Assembly (NCBI GenBank): GCA_043736395.1
Contig: JAYTCQ010000278.1
Coordinates: 1-32,972, forward strand
Source of the DNA: JAFDVL01 sp043736395
Lineage (GTDB): Bacteria; Acidobacteriota; Blastocatellia; RBC074
Length of the DNA stretch: 32,972 bases
Direction of reading: 5' to 3'
The position numbers and the translations under genes were made by a program. Below, in pieces: positions 16,858 to 24,364 of the stretch. Each line of letters opens with the position of its first letter. The stretch's first letter is position 1. Below the pieces are notes generated by a model. That model was not told where the DNA came from and did no database searches. It saw nothing but the letters and a program-made list of their open reading frames with translations.

Positions 16858-17547
16858 TTACTTTCGATTATTGGGTAAATAATTAGGATTAATAATTCCA
16901 GCTAAGAAGAAATCCGTGAACCGTTCAGCGGCTTGGCGATTTGAAATATTTAATTTCTGTTCACCCAGGCTTTCATTAAAAAACCTGTTCGTAATGGCGT
17001 GATGCAAGATGGTTCCGAAGAACGAACGCACCGCAATCATTGGATCAACCTTGCGAAAAGCTCCTTCAGTGATGCGGATTTTTATGTAGCTTGTCACCAT
17101 TCGATAACGCTCTGAAACATGATTACGAAAAAAAAGTTCGGCAAGTTCGTGACCTTCGAGGGCACTATAAAATAACAACCGGAGAAACGATTCATCCTGT
17201 TCATGCGTGTCGAGGATATGAAGCGCAATGCGCTCAAAAATTTTCCGGTCATTGCGCAGCGCCATAAACTTTTCAATCTCAGCTTCCATCGCCGGGATTT
17301 CACGAGCGCAGGCTTTTTCATCAATGATGGCCGAATACAATTCACTTTTAGTAGCAAAGTGACGGAAAATAATCGCTTCGTTGACGCCCGCCGAGGCGGC
17401 AATTTCCTTCGTCGTAGTCCCGCGAAAACCCTTTTGCGAGAACAATCGGATAGCGACGTCAATAATTTGGCGGCGGCGATCTTCAGCAGGCATCCGAGCC
17501 GAAGTTCGTTCTAAAATTTCAGGGGAGACAGCTTTAGTTAAGGACAT
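16858..17547 (-). CDS. TetR/AcrR-family transcriptional regulator
   Basis: The protein is 229 residues from the ATG at 17547; a TTG twelve bases upstream is a less likely start. The N-terminal helix-turn-helix is clear: RRRQIIDVAIRLFSQKGFRG, then TTTKEIAASAGVNEAIIFRH and the typical FATKSELY. The C-terminal ligand domain is divergent, as usual. It is the first gene of the efflux operon, and a 16-bp perfect palindrome lies 44 bases upstream of its start, so negative autoregulation with release by a pump substrate is the likely scheme. This is inference from layout. Confidence 0.93.
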   Translation of the reverse strand: MSLTKAVSPEILERTSARMPAEDRRRQIIDVAIRLFSQKGFRGTTTKEIAASAGVNEAIIFRHFATKSELYSAIIDEKACAREIPAMEAEIEKFMALRNDRKIFERIALHILDTHEQDESFLRLLFYSALEGHELAELFFRNHVSERYRMVTSYIKIRITEGAFRKVDPMIAVRSFFGTILHHAITNRFFNESLGEQKLNISNRQAAERFTDFFLAGIINPNYLPNNRK

Positions 17548-17590
17548 AGATGAAAACAAACGCTTTGAGCAGCGATCTTGATAGGTTAAG

Positions 17591-17606
17591 AAGTAAGTAC
17601 TTACTT
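17591..17606. promoter_or_regulatory. Likely TetR operator (perfect 16-bp palindrome)
   Basis: AAGTAAGTACTTACTT is a perfect palindrome, followed by ACC so that TTAC recurs. Length, symmetry and place (44 bases before the tetR start, in the 334-base divergent spacer) fit a TetR-family operator. The rest of the spacer, 17607-17881, holds no gene that I can support. Confidence 0.65.
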
Positions 17607-17881
17607 ACCATAATTGATTGATGAAAAGCAAGTTCTAAATTTTGTCTGATGTGTCTTTGAAGCTTAAATTTATATTAATTCTTCTTCATCTTTGATGTGT
17701 AAACTGTCTTCCGTGGTTAAGAAATAAATCAGTGCTTGCTTGCGTGAACCGCTTCCTCTATTATTTATTAATCCCTCGAAAATATACGCATGTGATTTCT
17801 AAACTAAGTTATAATGAAAGTTTGGAATCGCCTGCATACCGCAGGAAGAATGGGTGAAAGAGTTTTAACTACTACAGCATT
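17607..17881. other. Divergent intergenic region
   Basis: This AT-rich spacer lies between the tetR operator and the FHA-protease gene. A TATAAT hexamer at 17810-17815 is a possible -10 element for the protease gene, but no good -35 sits at the proper distance. Nothing else was recognised. Confidence 0.4.
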
Positions 17882-19441
17882 ATGACCGGAATTGTCATTC
17901 GTTTGGCAGGCGTTGAGCAGCCTGAAACCAGAGTTTTTAACCAGAAGGCCATTACCGTTGGGACCTCGGCGAGCTGTGACCTTAGTTTTCGTGACGAAGG
18001 TTTTGAGCTTCCGCACTCCGCTGTCCTGCTGACTTTAGAGAGTGAAGATGTGATGTACCGCATCAGCACCATGCATGAAGATTCGCAAATCATTCGTGAT
18101 GGCGATGCCGTTGCGGTCGGTGATGCGATTCGTGACGGCGACACTTTTAATTTCGGAACGACCGGCGTTCGACTGCGCTTTTTCTTCCTTTCGCCTGAAC
18201 TTGAATTGGCAGAATCCTTGCAGCTTGGAACTGCCGTTCTGGCGCGTCGTCGGACGGATGCCACGACCTTGAGTTCAAAGCGAACGGCGACGGCTCCGCG
18301 CACTGATGTCGCCATTGTTTTCGTCAAGCAGTTGATCCGCGAATTAGTCGCCGAAATTCCCAAAAAATTATTATTTCTGATTGCCGGTCTGGTGGCTTTG
18401 ACCATTGGGACGATTATTTATGCCAATGTTCTTAACTATCTTGAGACCCGCAAAAACCTAAGTAAGATAAGTGAAGTCAAACTTGATATCAGCAAAACAC
18501 GTGAGGAAGTGGCTCAGCTAAAATCTGACTTACAAGCAGCACAAAAAGATATTAATCGAACTAATACAGCCCTTTCTCTACCCGCTGAAGTGGTCGGAAA
18601 ATATGGTTCAGGAGTCTGTCTGGTCTACGGCATTTATACCTACGTTGATCCCCGTTCAGGCCGCGAAGCCCGTTACCGCGACAACAGTAATAATTCTAAT
18701 TTGCTCCAGCCCAATGGTGATCCGAATATTGCGATTGATGGCAATGGCCCCTCCAGCGACATTGAATTTATTGGTACCGGATTCCATGTTGCGCCTGGAG
18801 TTATCTTAACGAATCGCCATGTCGTCCAGCCTTGGGACGATGATCCCGTCAATGGAATTTTGCGTAATCACAGTTTGCGTCCGCGGTTGAAAGAACTATT
18901 TGTCTATTTTCCAAAGGTCAAACAGCCCTTTGTTTTGCATACGAATGAAACTTCGGCGGCGGATGATGTCGCCTTATGTAGCTTTGCGATTGGCGATGCG
19001 GAACCGGAAATGGTTCCTGTCCTCCCATTGGATGAATCGCCTGATGCCGCCACTGCCAGCGGTCAGGCAATGGTGTTGATCGGTTATCCGGCAGGGATTG
19101 ACGGATTGCTCGCGAAAGTTGATGACAAGGAACGACGTGGACTTTCGTTGAATCGCAGGTCTTCTCTGAAAGCAGTTTTGAATGATTTAGCCGGGCGCGG
19201 ATTGATTCGCCCGCTGACTACACAAGGGCACATCAGCGACCTGCTGCCGCGCAGCATTGTGCACGACGCACAGACGGCGGACGGAGGTTCAGGCGGTCCG
19301 ATTTTTGGAACGAATGGGAAAGTCATTGGGATCAATAAAGCTGTGCTGGATAATTCTCCGGCAAAGTTTGGCGTCCCGATTAAATATGGCGTGGAATTGT
19401 TGACGAAGCATCGCGCGACGTTGACGGCGGCAGTTCCGTAA
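17882..19441 (+). CDS. Membrane protein with FHA-like domain and trypsin-like serine protease domain
   Basis: The 519-residue protein has four parts. Residues 1-105 look like an FHA domain (KAITVGTSASCDLSFRD, then ELPHSAVLLTLE, and a late IRDGDTFNFG strand), which in typical members binds phosphothreonine. A membrane helix lies at about 160-182 (LLFLIAGLVALTIGTIIYAN). A coiled coil follows at about 190-230. The C-terminal half is a trypsin-like peptidase with His313 (TNRHVV), Asp362 (DDVALC) and Ser470 (GGSGGPIFG). FHA is expected inside the cell and the protease outside. The phospho-binding Arg of canonical FHA is not obvious, so that domain may be degenerate. No ribosome binding site is clear. 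There is no operon partner. Confidence 0.85.
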   Translation: MTGIVIRLAGVEQPETRVFNQKAITVGTSASCDLSFRDEGFELPHSAVLLTLESEDVMYRISTMHEDSQIIRDGDAVAVGDAIRDGDTFNFGTTGVRLRFFFLSPELELAESLQLGTAVLARRRTDATTLSSKRTATAPRTDVAIVFVKQLIRELVAEIPKKLLFLIAGLVALTIGTIIYANVLNYLETRKNLSKISEVKLDISKTREEVAQLKSDLQAAQKDINRTNTALSLPAEVVGKYGSGVCLVYGIYTYVDPRSGREARYRDNSNNSNLLQPNGDPNIAIDGNGPSSDIEFIGTGFHVAPGVILTNRHVVQPWDDDPVNGILRNHSLRPRLKELFVYFPKVKQPFVLHTNETSAADDVALCSFAIGDAEPEMVPVLPLDESPDAATASGQAMVLIGYPAGIDGLLAKVDDKERRGLSLNRRSSLKAVLNDLAGRGLIRPLTTQGHISDLLPRSIVHDAQTADGGSGGPIFGTNGKVIGINKAVLDNSPAKFGVPIKYGVELLTKHRATLTAAVP

Positions 19442-19464
19442 TAGATTTCCTGAGTAGCAGTTAA

Positions 19465-19583
19465 ATAGAAGAATAGACCACAGATTTTACGGATCGGGCG
19501 GGTTTACGCGGGTCTGAATAACTATAAATTTCAGACCCGCGAAGACCCGTCAAATCCGTTTTATTCGTGGTCTATTCTTCTAT
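19465..19583. repeat. AATAGACC-type hairpin repeat, copy 2
   Basis: Outer arms 19465-19481 and 19567-19583 are a perfect 17-bp inverted repeat (ATAGAAGAATAGACCAC outward). Inner arms GCGGGTCTGAA (19508-19518) and TTCAGACCCGC (19530-19540) are also perfect, and the segments between pair imperfectly. The whole can fold into one long stem. It lies between convergent genes (protease and nucleotidyltransferase) and could end transcription from both sides. It shares AATAGACC and GGGTTTACGC with the repeat at 956-1031. Confidence 0.85.
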
Positions 19584-19591
19584 ATCGACCT

Positions 19592-20749
19592 TCAGCGCAC
19601 CATTTTTCGCAGCTTTGCAATCCGCCTCATTTCCTTAATTCTAATCGCGTTCCAATTCAATTTTTTGACCATCGAAAAGACGCCTCTACTTTTTACCTGA
19701 ACTTCAGGCGAATGATTTTTGGGGTTCCCTCTGATCAACGAAAATAGGTGCTTGAGCTTATGAACAGGTGCTTCGCGCAAATCAAGGTATTCAAATAAGC
19801 GAATCGTTTCCATCATCCCCGCGCTATTTTCCGTAAGCGCCATCTGAAAAAAAAACTTCACTTCGCTATCATTGTAATCATTATTTTCAATCGCGCCTAA
19901 AGCCTTGAACGCAAGATTAACAGCCTTGCTCAAATCATATTCCTGTGCGCGAATTTTTATATTCTCGAACGCCGCAGCGTCGCGTTGTTTGATGAAATAT
20001 AAATCCGCCAACGTTCGTAAAATCGAATTCGCACTCGTCAAATCTGACACCGTATGCTGAATTAAATGCAGCCCTAAATCTTCAGGCGCAGGCAAATAAA
20101 TTTCATCAGTCAGTACTGCATGCGGCATCATGTCCGACAACGTAAAATCATGATTTGCGCTGAGCGAATGAAACGCCCGAAAATGTAGTTCCAGCAACAA
20201 TCCCTTTTCATTTCTAAGCAACGGCAAATGCCGGAGTTCGTGCGGCAACGGCTGCGCGGCGCGGCTGGGCGGAATCGGTTCCAGCTTGAATCCATTGGCT
20301 AACGCGACAGCAAAGGCGTGTTCGGTCTGCGAAGGATCAATCAATAAATCCAAATCAATCACGGAGCGCAGCCCCGGCTTTGGGTAATAATTTCCCAGCA
20401 TCAAAGCTGCGCCTTTGAGCGGAATTGAAGCAATATTTTCAGCTTGAAAAATCGCGGTGAGTCGTTTGATTTCAGAAACGATGAGCAAGTGTTTCGCCGC
20501 CGCTACGTGCGAAAATTTTTCCAACTCTTCGCGGTATTTGACAGGAATGTTGGCAAGATTTTGCCGCAAAGAACAATTGTAGCGCACTAGCGCCGACAAT
20601 CCTTTTGAAGAAGCCACTTGAAAAAAATCTTCCCAATTGATTTGATTCGCGGAGGTGGCGAGCAGCTCATGCAAAAGTTGTTGGCTGGATTCGTTCGGCA
20701 ATAAAGCCGAGAGGAGTAATTGATCGTTATTTATAAAATCAGCGTTCAT
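19592..20749 (-). CDS. PF14907-type nucleotidyltransferase family protein
   Basis: The 385-residue protein fits the uncharacterised nucleotidyltransferase family NTP_transf_5. Seen are IPLKGAALMLGNYY, then the metal-binding pair D132 and D134 in SVIDLDLLID, a His-rich LPHELRHLPLL, and LLELHFRAFH. The family is common near lasso-peptide, exopolysaccharide and exosortase genes, where its task is unknown. The ATG at 20749 is used; a TTG nine bases upstream is also open. It is the last gene of the cluster with the asparagine-synthetase-like gene and starts 41 bases after the stop of the interrupted Cys-rich gene. The IS element upstream may reduce its transcription. Confidence 0.82.
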   Translation of the reverse strand: MNADFINNDQLLLSALLPNESSQQLLHELLATSANQINWEDFFQVASSKGLSALVRYNCSLRQNLANIPVKYREELEKFSHVAAAKHLLIVSEIKRLTAIFQAENIASIPLKGAALMLGNYYPKPGLRSVIDLDLLIDPSQTEHAFAVALANGFKLEPIPPSRAAQPLPHELRHLPLLRNEKGLLLELHFRAFHSLSANHDFTLSDMMPHAVLTDEIYLPAPEDLGLHLIQHTVSDLTSANSILRTLADLYFIKQRDAAAFENIKIRAQEYDLSKAVNLAFKALGAIENNDYNDSEVKFFFQMALTENSAGMMETIRLFEYLDLREAPVHKLKHLFSLIRGNPKNHSPEVQVKSRGVFSMVKKLNWNAIRIKEMRRIAKLRKMVR

Positions 20750-20790
20750 CGGATTCAATGGAAATCTTATAATTTATGATTTCGCCAATG

Positions 20791-21063
20791 CTAATCACAT
20801 TTCTGAAAAGCGCAAATAATCCGATCTCGCTTACAATAATTGAAAATCACCTGTACATATTCGTTCCCGCTAAAACCTTGCTTTCCTTTCGTCTTTTCGC
20901 CTATCGCTGCCAGAAACGGCATTAGCTTTTTACATTTCGGGCAGGTCAGAGTTTCCTTGCCCCAAGCATTAGTTTGAAAGTCTGGATCCTTCTGAACCAA
21001 ATATGGTTCGCTGCCAATTTGATGTTCGGGGCAACTAAGGTGTGGCGTTTTACTATCTATCAC
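20791..21063 (-). pseudogene. 3' part of a Cys-rich (DUF1963-like) gene cut by IS630
   Basis: This frame begins at a GTG beside the right-hand end of the IS and encodes the C-terminal part of a protein: CPEHQIGSEPYLVQ, then LTCPKCKKLMPFLAAIGEKT, EYVQVIFNYC and a final CAFQKCD. The H-x-I-G-x-x-P-x-x-x-Q and CPxC patterns resemble DUF1963 (YwqG-like) proteins, whose role is unknown. If the IS and one TA copy are removed, codon reading passes from the 5' part (ELNRDEI) straight into DEVVIDSKTPHLSC without a stop. The GTG start is therefore probably an artefact. Confidence 0.8.
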
Positions 21064-21079
21064 TACTTCATCTAAGCAC

Positions 21080-21691
21080 CTAAGAAAAAGTTATCAGGTA
21101 TTTTGAGCCAATCTGAGAGAGAATGATGTCTAATTCTTTGCACAGGTTTTGGTAGGAGCGGTAGGCATCCCATGAGAGCCAGTCATACTTGATCTTTTCC
21201 CACAACATTTCTATCTTGTTGAGAGTGGGGCAATAGGTTGGCAGAAAATAGATTTTCAAACCAAGTGCTTCCCACTCTTCCATCTTTTCTTCAAATTCTT
21301 CGCTATGATGAATCGGGGCATTATCCAGCACGACCACGGTTTCCTTCTCAATCTCTGCGGCAAAGAGATCAAAGCAACTGATGACGACATTGGAATCCAC
21401 TCCACCTTCAAAAACAAAGGAAGAAAACTTCTGGCAACGATGCCACATAAATCCCAAGACATTCTGTGACTTGCCTTTCGTGACCGGAACCGTGATGCGC
21501 TCACCTCGTTTTTGCCACGCGTACACCACTTTCGCCCATAAATTAAACCCCGACTGGTCAAAATAAACCAAGTCGATTAAGCCTTTTTCCGCTTGTTTGG
21601 TGTACTTCGCCAAGTCCTGGCGGGCTAACTCCTGCTCCGCCGCATCGGTCTTTTTCCATAACCCTAATCTGATTCTTTTCCACCCGAAGTC
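21080..21691 (-). CDS. IS630 transposase, DDE catalytic part (after -1 frameshift)
   Basis: This frame lies at -1 to the first transposase ORF. It is read as a continuation after A-AAA-AAG at 21697-21691: the joined protein runs LLKKK-DFGWKRIRLGLWKK and is about 337 residues. In joined numbering the catalytic triad is Asp179 (YFDQSGFNLW), Asp257 (VLDNAPIHH) and Glu295 (NKIEMLWEKIK), the IS630 DDE signature with the usual D-E spacing in the thirties. A free TTG start exists at 21613 but would lose the linker. The C-terminus (SKYLITFS) ends near the IS border. Confidence 0.92.
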   Translation of the reverse strand, partial: DFGWKRIRLGLWKKTDAAEQELARQDLAKYTKQAEKGLIDLVYFDQSGFNLWAKVVYAWQKRGERITVPVTKGKSQNVLGFMWHRCQKFSSFVFEGGVDSNVVISCFDLFAAEIEKETVVVLDNAPIHHSEEFEEKMEEWEALGLKIYFLPTYCPTLNKIEMLWEKIKYDWLSWDAYRSYQNLCKELDIILSQIGSKYLITFS

Positions 21692-22092
21692 TTTTTTTTA
21701 AGCAGGTTTTTGAGCGTGTACACACTAATCTCCTTACCGCTGACGCGCTTGATTTCACTCAATTGCCGATGGGGAAACTTCGGATTTTGGAGGGCGATTT
21801 CCACCACTTTCTCTTGCTCCTCCGGCGTTAAGATCGGTGGACGCCCTGATCTCTCCTCATCGACTAAGCCTTTTTCGCCCTTCTCTTTCCACTGCTCCAT
21901 CCAGCCACTCACTGTATCTCGATCCGCTCGACAGATTCTCGCTATTTCGTCGAGCGGGAATCTCTCGGCTGACAACAGGATCGCATGCGCTCGATTTCTC
22001 TCCCGAAAACTCTCACTCTCCTCATGTCTTTCAATCAGTTTCTTCCTCTCTTCTTCAGTCAGTCTCTCCACAAATTTCGTTGCTACTTTCAT
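21664..22092 (-). CDS. IS630 transposase, N-terminal helix-turn-helix part
   Basis: The 142-residue ORF holds the DNA-binding half of an IS630 transposase. It has LTEEERKKLIERHEESESFR, a HTH (FPLDEIARICRADRDTVSGW), GLVDEERSGRPPILTPEE and a second winged helix with SVYTLKNLLKKK. Reading on in frame past the A8G tract gives only TSGGKESD and a stop. The element thus makes either this short protein, which could act as a regulator, or the full transposase by frameshifting at Lys134. Confidence 0.92.
   Translation of the reverse strand: MKVATKFVERLTEEERKKLIERHEESESFRERNRAHAILLSAERFPLDEIARICRADRDTVSGWMEQWKEKGEKGLVDEERSGRPPILTPEEQEKVVEIALQNPKFPHRQLSEIKRVSGKEISVYTLKNLLKKKTSGGKESD
21691..21699 (-). 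promoter_or_regulatory. Programmed -1 ribosomal frameshift site
   Basis: On the minus strand eight A followed by G contain the slippery heptamer A-AAA-AAG, located exactly where the two transposase frames must join. The same heptamer drives -1 shifting in many IS elements. No stimulatory stem was confirmed. Confidence 0.75.
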
Positions 22093-22119
22093 CCCTCCAT
22101 TATACCTCGTTTTATTCTC

Positions 22120-22557
22120 CTACCTGCTTATCTCGTCTCGATTTAGCTCTTTGATGGTTGTTTGTTCCTTTTCAGTTAAAGGCTGCAACTTAAAATATGC
22201 TTGCGGAAAAAAGATGGGATAATTTTCTGTCGGGAAATTTAACTGCACTCCGCCCTCGCCATACTTCATCAGTTGTACTTCACCATTCGCAGCAAAGCTG
22301 TAGTAAAAAGGCATTTGCGCGATTTCACAAGTCCAGCAAAAGAAAAGCGAGAGCCACTCAAAGGGAGTCTTTTCTAGACCGAGCTTTGGATCATTTATAT
22401 CTAACGCCAAAAATCGCAATAGCGGCTTCTGACAATTAGGACACCAGGCTCCTTTTACCGAATGCGACCCGCAAAAGATATGAGTGAATTCGGACACATC
22501 ATTTTTGCGCAAATATTTCAGGAAATATCCTTGTGGTATTAAAGAATTCAGTTGCAT
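22120..22557 (-). pseudogene. 5' part of the Cys-rich (DUF1963-like) gene cut by IS630
   Basis: This frame carries the true start (ATG 22557, four bases after the stop of the asparagine-synthetase-like gene, so translationally coupled). It encodes FTHIFCGSHSVKG, CPNCQKPLLRFLALD, a hydrophobic WLSLFFCWTCE, and FFPQAYFKLQPLTEKEQTTIKELN. It then runs into the IS left end and stops within it. The two Cys pairs (CPNC, CWTC) and the CPKC in the 3' part suggest a zinc-binding protein. The undamaged protein would be about 236 residues. I cannot assign a function. The 143-residue fragment lacks the second half and is probably dead. Confidence 0.82.
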
Positions 22558-22561
22558 ATTT

Positions 22562-24277
22562 TTAGTCAGAGCTTAGTATCTCGTGCATCCTCACAATAAT
22601 ATAAACACGAAATGCCAAAGTATTCCCGTCTACTTTTGCTTTCAAGCCAGTATCGCGAAGCCGATTTCTTATGAATCTTGGAACGACTGATTTCACTGCC
22701 ATTTTAATCTTTTTTGCGGGTCCCTGGCTCGAAAAAATTTCTAGCTGAATTCCATCTATCACGTATTTGATAAATTCAGAACCAAATATTTGCTTGGCAT
22801 TTTCGGATTGAAGCTTGGATTTTATTACTTCAACAATTTCATCTTTCTTTAGTAAACCCTTGGTCATAGCGTTCGCGTCTTTACTGGCATACGGGATATT
22901 CGGACTTATCGCTTGAACTATTTCCTTAAAGAATGATTTATTTGTTCGTAACTCATCTGGCAGCTTTCTTACTTGTTGTAGTATCAATTTTGAAAGTAAC
23001 GGGTTTATAACTTCTACATAAGAATATTTAAGATCAGAAAGAGCAGCAAGAATCGTTGGGAGCCGAAAAGAATGATAGAGGCGATCTCTCCATGTTTCTA
23101 AAGATTCTTCACTTTTTCGCTGAAGATCAACAGGGAATTCCTGCTCCGGTAAGCCGAAGTCGCGTGAAATATTTTCGAGATTTGCGTAGTCGGTACAGAG
23201 TGCGCAACCGACAGTATACTTGACCGTTAATTCCGAAGATACAGGCAGCCACCCAAATCCTTCATCACCGCGAATCACCCCGTAAACACCTTCTTCGGCA
23301 GCAAGTCGCCGCCAGATTTCCAGGCCGTCCATATAACCGGCAAGATGGTCAATTCGCCCTTCGCCGCAAATAATAAATCTATCAATAATCTGTTCGATTG
23401 GTTCGTGAGTAATATTCGTATGGTAATAGGAATGCTGAACATTGCGTGCCTGTGCTAATTCTGCCGCTACCTTTGCATCATTACCGTTTTCGTTAATGGA
23501 TTCGCTTAAGCCCCAGGTAATTGTTTTAAGTTGATCTGAAATTTCATCATTATTTTTCAGAAAACATAGGATCGCCCGGCTGTCATATCCTCCAGAAAGA
23601 AGTAATACCCACTTACTAAAATCAAGGTTTCGTAGAGATGAAACGGTTTTATGAATCGCATCTTTTAATAACTGTTTCTGTTCGGTATGAGTTATTTGTA
23701 CAGGCGAAAAACGTATTGAATTTTGCTGCTGAGAAATAGACCAATTCGCCTTATCAAGAATAATTAATGCATCAGGGGGGATTTTTTTAATTCTTGTATC
23801 CCAGGATAAGTCCGGGCCCAACGTACCCGTTGATAGCATCCACGGAATAATGCGTGGATCAAATTTAAAATCACCAAGAAACAGAATGATTGCTCTCTGC
23901 GATGTAGATGCGATGAATAAATCATCGTCGAAATAATACCAAATTGTTCGTGAAGCAGCGAAATCGCTAACAATTTCCAGGTAATCTTTATCCTGACGAA
24001 AAATTGCATACGATCCATCAGGGAATTCTGTTTTGGGTTTGTGCCAGCGTTCCTCTTGGTCATAGATCTGTCCGACGAGAAGGCTCTCGTCTAATACTTG
24101 AAATAAAAAGTGATGATTAATGATTGCGTAAGCGGTTTTGTCACTTACAAAAATTTTGTGTTGGACAGGAGCAGTTATGTTATCAGGAGTAAGTGCGCCG
24201 CAAATTTGTCGTAACTTAAATTCATCATTTTCATTAATAGATGAATTACGGCGACAGACATAAATTACTTTTGACAT
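22562..24277 (-). CDS. Asparagine-synthetase-like ATP-dependent enzyme (lasso-cyclase-like)
   Basis: The 571-residue protein has an N-terminal class II amidotransferase-like domain (about 1-190, ending FIASTSQRAIILFL) and a C-terminal synthetase domain with the PP-loop SGGYDSR at 228-234 that activates a carboxylate by adenylation. Cys2, the glutaminase nucleophile, is absent (MSKVIYV), so it does not use glutamine as nitrogen donor; this is typical of lasso-peptide macrolactam synthetases and beta-lactam synthetases. ATG 24277 is chosen: an upstream ATG at 24358 would add 27 residues encoded entirely by a hairpin repeat. It is coupled to the Cys-rich gene and clustered with a PF14907 nucleotidyltransferase. 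Lasso precursor, RRE and peptidase genes are not visible, so the product is open. Confidence 0.85.
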   Translation of the reverse strand: MSKVIYVCRRNSSINENDEFKLRQICGALTPDNITAPVQHKIFVSDKTAYAIINHHFLFQVLDESLLVGQIYDQEERWHKPKTEFPDGSYAIFRQDKDYLEIVSDFAASRTIWYYFDDDLFIASTSQRAIILFLGDFKFDPRIIPWMLSTGTLGPDLSWDTRIKKIPPDALIILDKANWSISQQQNSIRFSPVQITHTEQKQLLKDAIHKTVSSLRNLDFSKWVLLLSGGYDSRAILCFLKNNDEISDQLKTITWGLSESINENGNDAKVAAELAQARNVQHSYYHTNITHEPIEQIIDRFIICGEGRIDHLAGYMDGLEIWRRLAAEEGVYGVIRGDEGFGWLPVSSELTVKYTVGCALCTDYANLENISRDFGLPEQEFPVDLQRKSEESLETWRDRLYHSFRLPTILAALSDLKYSYVEVINPLLSKLILQQVRKLPDELRTNKSFFKEIVQAISPNIPYASKDANAMTKGLLKKDEIVEVIKSKLQSENAKQIFGSEFIKYVIDGIQLEIFSSQGPAKKIKMAVKSVVPRFIRNRLRDTGLKAKVDGNTLAFRVYIIVRMHEILSSD

Positions 24278-24286
24278 CGTGTTTTT

Positions 24287-24361
24287 AGCATGGAGTACAA
24301 GCTTCAGCTTGGCTTTACAGTGGCGTATTGTAAGACCAAGCTGAAGCTTGTACTCCATGCT
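24287..24361. repeat. Hairpin repeat between galK and the asparagine-synthetase-like gene
   Basis: Positions 24287-24312 and 24336-24361 are a perfect 26-bp inverted repeat (outer AGCATGGAGTACAAGCTTCA), and about ten more bases inward pair imperfectly. It fills the galK to asparagine-synthetase-like spacer. Its right arm contains the ATG that could falsely extend the downstream protein. It would be a strong hairpin in the mRNA and may separate expression of the two genes. Confidence 0.85.
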
Positions 24362-24364
24362 CCC

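Larger units (their letters stand above)
21075..22128 (-). mobile_element. IS630-family insertion sequence
   Basis: The element is 1054 bp. Its ends are imperfect inverted repeats (AGCACCTAAGAAAA at 21075 and, on the other strand from 22128, AGCAGGTAGGAGAA). TA dinucleotides at 21073-21074 and 22129-22130 flank it, the target duplication expected of IS630/Tc1/mariner elements. It encodes a transposase in two frames joined by a likely -1 frameshift. Deleting the element plus one TA reconnects the host gene in frame, which proves the borders to the base. Both transposase frames look intact, so it may still be active. Confidence 0.95.

Noticed and set aside
17872..18405. Minus-strand ORF of 177 codons
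   Set aside because: It is antisense to the FHA-like and membrane part of the protease gene, whose frame has clear domains. The antisense product is Ser/Arg-rich without any recognised motif.
21710..22222. Plus-strand ORF of 170 codons across the IS left end
   Set aside because: Opposite the transposase; Ser/Leu/Phe-rich low-complexity translation typical of an antisense frame, and it runs across the IS border.
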